Origin: Nocardioides sp. TF02-7
GTDB taxonomy: Bacteria > Actinomycetota > Actinomycetes > Propionibacteriales > Nocardioidaceae
Reading direction: 5' to 3'
NCBI RefSeq assembly: GCF_022437945.1
Contig: NZ_CP092535.1
Span: 2,294,001 to 2,358,000 of the forward strand
Length of the DNA: 64,000 bases
In this document: in pieces, positions 58,990-64,000 of the stretch
How positions within the stretch are numbered: position 1 is the first letter of the stretch
Layout: each line of letters opens with the position of its first letter
Position numbers and translations under genes: made by a program
Notes under the pieces: model-generated
The model's input: the letters and a program-made list of their open reading frames with translations, nothing else
Databases searched by the model: none
What the model was told of the DNA's origin: nothing

Positions 58990-60510
58990 CGGAAGGCCTC
59001 CGGGATGGCGGTGACGAGGGCGAGGTGGCGGACGAGGTCGCGGGGCAGGTCGTGCCACCCGTGCTTGCGCGCCTCCCACGCGCGCAGCAGCGGGAGGACG
59101 TCGGGGTGCAGGCCCCGGGCGAGGGCGAGGGTGGGCGCGTCGGGGGTGCCCTTGCGGTCCATCAGCCGCTCGACGAGCAGCCGGCTGAGGTCGGCGCCCC
59201 AGGGCGGCGGCACCACGCGGGCCAGGGCGAGCGGGTCGTACGTCGACCCCGGGCGTAGCAGCGACACGGCGACCCGCTCGCGCTCGTCGGCCGGGAGCAC
59301 GTCGAGCAGCGCCGGGACGTCGGCGACGACCGCGCGGGCCCAGGCCAGGTCGCGCTGGGCGCGCACCGCGGCGGCGATCCCGCGCCGGGCGTCGGCGTCG
59401 CGGACCATCGGCCAGGTGCCGGCGGCGTCGCGACCGGTGACCTCGGTCCACACCGCGAGCGGGGCTGCGGCGGCGATCCGCTCGAGGTGGAACCCGCGGC
59501 GCGAGCGGTGTCGCGGGGCCGTGCCGAGCCCGTCGCGGACACCGGCCGGACCGGGGTCGGCGGGCAGCTCGACCTCCAGGCTCCGGCGGACCCGGCCGGT
59601 GGTCCGGAGCAGCGGTCGGAGCCGGTCGGCCATCCGCTGGGCCCGGGCCGAGCCGGGCAGGCCGTCGAGCAGCTGCTGCGCCCGCTCGCGCACGCTGCGG
59701 GCGCGGTCGTCGAGCGCCCGCTCGAGGAGCTCCTCGTCGGCGGGACCGAGGCTGGTCTCGAGGGTCTCCAGGAGCGCCAGCCGGGTGGCGGCCGGGTCGT
59801 CGCGCCAGGCGGACTCGACGAGCTCCCGGGCGACGTCGGGGTCGCTCGCGCGCAGCCGGGCGACGGTCGCGACCCGCGCCGGCGTCGGCAACCGACCCCA
59901 GGCGAGCGGGTCGGGGGCGTCGACGGGGGCCTCGGCGTCACCGGCCCCGTCGGCCCCGTCAGCCCCGTCGGGCGTGGCCGCCCAGGCCCAGTCGGGATCG
60001 AGGCGGGCCAGCCACCGGCCGCGGGCGTCGACGACCGCGGCCACCGGCTCCCGGAGCTCGCGGCGGCGGGTGGCGAGCGCGAGCAACGCCGGCAGCACCG
60101 GGTGCGGCACCCGGACGCCGCGTCGCTGCGCCGCCGCCAGCCAGGCGCCGAGCGCCACCGGCACCAGCTCCGCCCGGACCGGCGGCTGGTGGAGCAGCAG
60201 CTCGAGCAGCTGGACGGCGGCGGGCGGGGCGGGTGGGAGCACGTCGGCCGGGGCCGGTGGCGGGGCGGTCGCGGACCCGGCGGCACGGCCGGCGCGGCGG
60301 GAGCGCGCCGCCGACGGCGACGGCGTCGAGCAGCGCCGTCGCGGCGTCGGCGCCGGGGCGTCCGGCCACCCCGGCTGCGGCCAGGAGGGCGGGCGGTCGG
60401 CGGCGGCCGGTGCCGAGCAGGCCGGCGGCGGCCACCTCGTGCCACCACCCGGCGGGCGTGGCTGCCTCGTCCGGCGCCGTGGCTCCGGACGCCGCGGCCG
60501 GGCCGGTCAC
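58986..60510 (-). CDS. DUF5691-family repeat protein (one frame break)
   Basis: About 507 aa. GTG at 60510 overlapping the SWIM gene stop. The long body is made of helical pairs that look like HEAT/TPR repeats (DPDVARELVESAWRDDPAATRLALLETLET, DRARSVRERAQQLLDGLPGSARAQRMADRL, ADVPALLDVLPADERERVAVSLL). A start-to-end hydrophobic heptad pattern suggests a superhelix scaffold. One extra base at 60299-60301. Its end overlaps the AAA+ start (ATGA). A protein-binding platform for the complex is the likely role (inference). Confidence 0.78.
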
Positions 60511-61818
60511 GCGACCTCCGTCACGGTGAGCGGCCGCAGCCCCGACTCCTCGAGCTCGCCGAAGACGTCGGAGGCGTGGCCGCCGGTGCGGGCGAGCAGG
60601 TCCCACGGCTCGTCGAGGAGCAGCGGGAGCGCGGCGCCCGTGCCGTCGACGAGCACCGGCGGGCCGTCGGCGCGTGCGACCACCGCGCCCCGGACGACGA
60701 CGGGCGCGCGCACCGCCCACGGGTTGTGGCTCCAGACAGAGGCCAGGTCGTCGAGCGCGTGCGCCACCGTGCCGCCGCCGGGCAGGGCCGCCCCCTGCGC
60801 GACCGGCACCGGCGGCTCGGCGAACAACGCCCGCTGCGGTGCGCTCCCCGGGTAGCGGGCGACCGCGACCTCCAGCACCGAGCCGGTCAGGTGCGCCACC
60901 GGGAGCGGCGCGCCGCCGGCGGCGAAGTCGAGGACCTGCACGACCTCGCCCGACGCCGCCGACCGCAGCCAGGTGCGCTGCTCCAGGAGCCGGCCGTCGT
61001 CGCTGCGGTGCGCGCCGAGCACCTGCCAGGCCGCAGGCGTCGTCGCCTCCGCGTCGCCCGTGCGGACGTCGTCGGAGGCGGTGGCCCAGCCGAGGTAGGC
61101 GCGGAGGTCGCCGCGGGTGGCGTCGTCGAGGTCCGGCCAGCTCCGCCAGGCCTGGACGGCGGTCCACCAGCGGCCGAGCTCGGCCAGGAGGTGGTCGAGC
61201 CAGTCGTCGCGCCCATGGACCGCCGACGACATCGCGCGCACCCGCTCGGCCAGGCCGGGCAGCTGGGCGTCGACCAACCGGGCCGCGGTCGCGTCCCACC
61301 ACCCCCCACGGCTGGCGCCGCGCGGCCGCGGCGCCGGTGCGGGCGACGTCGGCCAGCCACTGCGCGAAGTCCTCGATCCCCGCCGACATCGTGGCGACCC
61401 GCTGCTCGACCCGCCGCGCCCGCGCCTCGGGGTCCGGCGCCCGCGCGGCCGCCTGGGTCGCCCGGGCCGCGGCGCGCTCGGCCCGCTGCGCCGCCCAGTC
61501 GCCGGCGAAGCCGGCCGGCTCCGCCACGTCGCTCACCACGCCGTCGGGCCCGTCGGAGCGCACCCACAGGAGGAGCAGCGCCAGGGCGTGCTTGCAGGGG
61601 TGCTTCCGGCTCGGGCAGGAGCACCGGTAGGCGGGACCGGTGAGGTCGACCGACACCTGGTAGGGCGTCTTCCCCGACCCCTGGCACCGGCCCCACACGA
61701 GACTGTCGGTGCTCCCGGTGCCCGACCAGGGCCCCGGCGTGGCGAGCCGGCGCGCGGCCGCGAGCGAGGACGCGTCGGGAGCCGCCTTCTCGACGGCGGC
61801 CGGGGTCCATCGGGTCAT
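60507..61818 (-). CDS. SWIM zinc-finger protein (one frame break)
   Basis: About 436 aa. ATG at 61818. SWIM finger C66-x-C68-x6-C75-x-H77 (CSCPSRKHPCKH), after YQVSVDLTGPAY. The rest is helical and coil-like with a C-terminal beta-rich half (VVQVLDFAAGGAPLPVAHL). SWIM fingers bind DNA or protein partners. Extra base at 61302-61307. It is the first gene of the five-gene operon (each later start overlaps the previous stop) and is divergent from a DedA gene, with 105 bp between the starts. The layout resembles E. coli yehQ. Confidence 0.84.
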
Positions 61819-61923
61819 GGTGCGCTCATCATGGTCGATGGACCCGACAGAGGGCAGGTGCGGGCCCGCCCGCCGCTGTGGCGGCGTACGGGGGTCCACC
61901 GGCACCCCTCTAGCCTGATCGGC

Positions 61924-62608
61924 GTGACCCGCCTGCTCGCCGCACCCGAGGATCCCGCCGAGCTCGACGGCCTCGCCGGATGGGTCGTCGACGTGATGGA
62001 GGCGGTCGGCCCGGCCGGCGCCGGAGCCGCGATCGCCCTCGAGAACCTGTTCCCGCCGATGCCCAGCGAGGTCGTGCTGCCCCTCGCCGGGTTCACCGCC
62101 AGCCAGGGCGACTTCACCCTCGCCGAGGCGCTGCTGTGGACCACCGCCGGCTCGATCGCCGGTGCGGTCGTCCTCTACTACCTCGGCATGCTGGTGGGCC
62201 GGCAGCGGATGTACTGGCTGTGGGACCGGCTGCCGCTGACCAAGACCAGCGACCTCGAGCGCACCGAGGCGTGGTTCGCCCGGCACGGCCGGAAGGCGGT
62301 GTTCTTCGGCCGGATGGTGCCGATCTTCCGGAGCCTGATCTCGGTGCCGGCGGGGGGTGGAGCGGATGCCGATGCTCCAGTTCCTCGGCCTCACCGCGGC
62401 GGGGAGCGCGATCTGGAACACCACGTTCGTCGTGGCCGGCTACCAGCTCGGCGAGCAGTGGCACCGGGTCGAGCCCGTCGTCGGCGTGCTGCAGTGGACC
62501 GTCATCGTGACCGTGGTGCTCGCGGTCTGCGTCTGGGTGCTGCTGCGGGTGCGCTCGCTGCGCCGCAGCCCTCGGCCGGGGCCTCCGTCCGCCGGCTCGG
62601 ACGGCTGA
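61924..62608 (+). CDS. DedA-family membrane protein (one frame break)
   Basis: About 228 aa, GTG at 61924. DedA/SNARE-associated domain: ENLFPPMPSEVVLPLAGFTASQG (the first re-entrant element), GSIAGAVVLYYLGMLVGRQ, FFGRMVPIFRSLISVPAGVERMPMLQFLGLTAAGSAIWN (the second). Extra base in the six-G run at 62352-62357, near residue 144. DedA proteins are thought to flip lipids (undecaprenyl phosphate or PE) across the inner membrane. Convergent with a second DedA gene. They are not close copies. Confidence 0.85.
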
Positions 62609-62618
62609 CGCCGACCGC

Positions 62619-63404
62619 TCAGCGCGTGGTCTCGCGCGGCGGGACCCGCAGCCCGGTGATGTCGCGGTCGGGCCGGCCGTCGTGGTCGAGGTCCTCGGCC
62701 TCCGGCGCGTTGGTGCGCCGCCGGCGCACCGCCTCGCCCACCATCAGCACCGCCCCGAAGCCGAAGATCGCGATGATCACGTAGTCGAGGTTGTCCCTCA
62801 GCCACGGCACCCGCTCGCCGAGGACGTAGCCCAGCACCGTGATCGACAGCACCCACAGCAGGGCGCCGACCAGGCTCCACAGGTAGAACCGACGGCGGTC
62901 CATCCGGGTGACGCCGGCGACGACGGTGATGTAGGTGCGCACGAACGCCACGAACCGGCCGATCACCAGCGCCTTGCTGCCGTGCTTGTCGAAGAACGCC
63001 TCGGTCTCCTCGAAGTACTTCCGCTTCAGGATCCGGCCGTCGCGCGCATAGAGCGGCGGCCCGATCTTGCGGCCGATCTCGTAGCCCGCGACGTTGCCGG
63101 CGAACGCGGCGACGACGAGCAGCGCCATGCCGATCAGCAGCTCGACCTCGCGGCTGCCGGGGAACACGTCGAGCTGCCCGGTCGCGAGGAAGATGCCGAT
63201 CGCGAAGAGCAGCGCGTCGCCGGGCAGGAACGGGAAGAACAACCCGCACTCGACGAACACGATGAGGAGGCTGATCCACAGGAACTCGGTGCCGAACTCG
63301 TTGATCAGCGTCTCCGGGTCGAGCCAGTCGATGCCGAGGAACAACGGCGTCAGCTGGCCGTGGAGAACGGAGGCGAATGAGGAGAGGTCGAGCGCGGCCG
63401 GCAC
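62619..63404 (-). CDS. DedA-family membrane protein
   Basis: 261 aa, GTG at 63404. VFVECGLFFPFLPGDALLFAIGIFLATG (re-entrant loop 1, with the typical acidic Glu and GD), AFAGNVAGYEIGRKIGPPLY, GRFVAFVRTYITVVAGVTRMDRRRFYLWSLVGALLWVLSI (loop 2) and a charged cytoplasmic tail (RTNAPEAEDLDHDGRPDRD). Presumed lipid flippase-like activity. Intact. Its convergent position next to the other DedA gene may be coincidental. The tail ends near the first DedA stop (10 bp gap). Confidence 0.9.
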   Translation of the reverse strand: MPAALDLSSFASVLHGQLTPLFLGIDWLDPETLINEFGTEFLWISLLIVFVECGLFFPFLPGDALLFAIGIFLATGQLDVFPGSREVELLIGMALLVVAAFAGNVAGYEIGRKIGPPLYARDGRILKRKYFEETEAFFDKHGSKALVIGRFVAFVRTYITVVAGVTRMDRRRFYLWSLVGALLWVLSITVLGYVLGERVPWLRDNLDYVIIAIFGFGAVLMVGEAVRRRRTNAPEAEDLDHDGRPDRDITGLRVPPRETTR

Positions 63405-63459
63405 CCCCTCACCGTACCGGGCGCCCTCGCGGCCGACATCGGGAATTACCCTGAGCCGC

Positions 63460-64000
63460 GTGGAGGACCCGACCGAGCCGAGGGCGCCGTACGACCCGAT
63501 GCCCCACGGCCCGGCCGAGGTGGGGGTGGGTCCGTGGGAGGGCCCGTGGCCCGACGGCGAGCACTACGACGCCCGCCTCCTCGCCGAGGGCGACCGGCGC
63601 AACGTCGTCGACCGCTACCGCTACTGGACGGTCGAGGCGATCGTCGCCGACCTCGACCGCCGGCGGCACGACTTCCACGTGGCGATCGAGAACTGGCAGC
63701 ACGACTTCAACATCGGCACCATCGTGCGCTCGGCCAACGCGTTCCTCGCCAAGGAGGTGCACATCGTCGGCAACCGGCGGTGGAACCGCCGCGGCGCGAT
63801 GGTGACCGACCGCTACCAGCACGTGCGGCACCACCCCACGGTCGCCGACCTCCGCGAGCACCTGCAGGGGCTCGACGGCGGCCCGGTGCCGCTCCTCGGC
63901 GTCGACAACCTGCCCGGGTCGGCGCACCTGGAGACGATGGAGGTCCCGCGGCGGGTCTGCTTCCTCTTCGGCCAGGAGGGCCCCGGCCTCTCCGCCGCCG
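63460..64000 (+). CDS. SpoU/TrmH-family RNA methyltransferase (partial at the right edge)
   Basis: 180 aa visible. GTG at 63460. After an acidic/Pro-rich head and WTVEAIVADLDRRRHDFHVAIENWQHDFNIGTIVRSANAF (motif 1 region NIGTIVRSANAF of the SPOUT fold), it shows FGQEGPGLS (motif 2 region). The third motif lies beyond the window. It would bind SAM at a trefoil knot and methylate ribose 2'-O in tRNA or rRNA. It is divergent from the DedA gene (starts 56 bp apart). Confidence 0.87.
   Translation, partial: MEDPTEPRAPYDPMPHGPAEVGVGPWEGPWPDGEHYDARLLAEGDRRNVVDRYRYWTVEAIVADLDRRRHDFHVAIENWQHDFNIGTIVRSANAFLAKEVHIVGNRRWNRRGAMVTDRYQHVRHHPTVADLREHLQGLDGGPVPLLGVDNLPGSAHLETMEVPRRVCFLFGQEGPGLSAA

Noticed and set aside
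61924-63404. Convergent DedA genes as an inverted gene duplication
   Set aside because: The proteins differ strongly outside the family motifs and have different lengths, so a recent duplication is not supported.

Overview
High-GC actinobacterial chromosome segment, most likely from the Nocardioidaceae (a Nocardioides-like organism). This is inferred from very strong GC3 bias, frequent GTG starts, GTGA/ATGA stop-start overlaps, an HspR/HAIR heat-shock circuit, F420/deazaflavin enzymes, and a mycobacterial-type acyl desaturase with its own reductase. There are no rRNA or tRNA genes and no CRISPR.

Layout. 1-5056: two envelope proteins, a long palindrome, and an acyl desaturase plus electron-transfer reductase divergent from a PucR-type regulator. 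5058-6549: an IS110-family element with a candidate bridge-RNA region. 6561-12221: amidohydrolase, two tandem CitE/malyl-CoA-lyase paralogues, an Asp-rich protein, a metallophosphoesterase and a DUF1992 protein. 12264-25250: a K+/H+ antiporter, a NarL-type two-component pair, ABC exporter, nitroreductase, LuxR-type (LAL) regulator and cytochrome P450, bracketed by two tandem-repeat arrays that share one palindromic core in opposite orientation. 25330-32231: VOC protein, sulfotransferase, SDR, aldo/keto reductase, DUF1214 protein, F420-dependent LLM enzyme, Ddn-type protein and SnoaL-like protein, with two identical KstR-like operators. 34012-45711: HspR regulon (dnaK-grpE-dnaJ-hspR and clpB, each led by a HAIR site), with a PQQ-like lipoprotein, a DUF445 protein and an Abi-alpha-like protein between them. 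45746-54338: small proteins, LuxR regulators, a membrane protein, an aminotransferase and pyrE. 54352-61818: a tightly overlapping five-gene operon (SWIM zinc finger, DUF5691, MoxR AAA+, DUF5682, VWA), the best candidate for an uncharacterised system. 61924-64000: two DedA proteins and a partial SpoU/TrmH RNA methyltransferase.

Two global patterns stand out. First, more than thirty genes or gene parts, including dnaK and clpB, are interrupted by single-base shifts, nearly all an extra base in a short G/C run. This looks like sequence or assembly error, so I annotate across the breaks and give the position of each. Second, the intergenic gaps hold several families of palindromic repeats, two of them present in inverted copies far apart.

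How the genes work together: heat shock is probably sensed through DnaK-HspR, with HspR repressing its own operon and clpB. A KstR-like TetR repressor encoded elsewhere probably controls the 27.4-31.8 kb redox genes. The MoxR-VWA operon is predicted to form an ATP-driven remodelling complex with metal-binding and repeat-rich partners.
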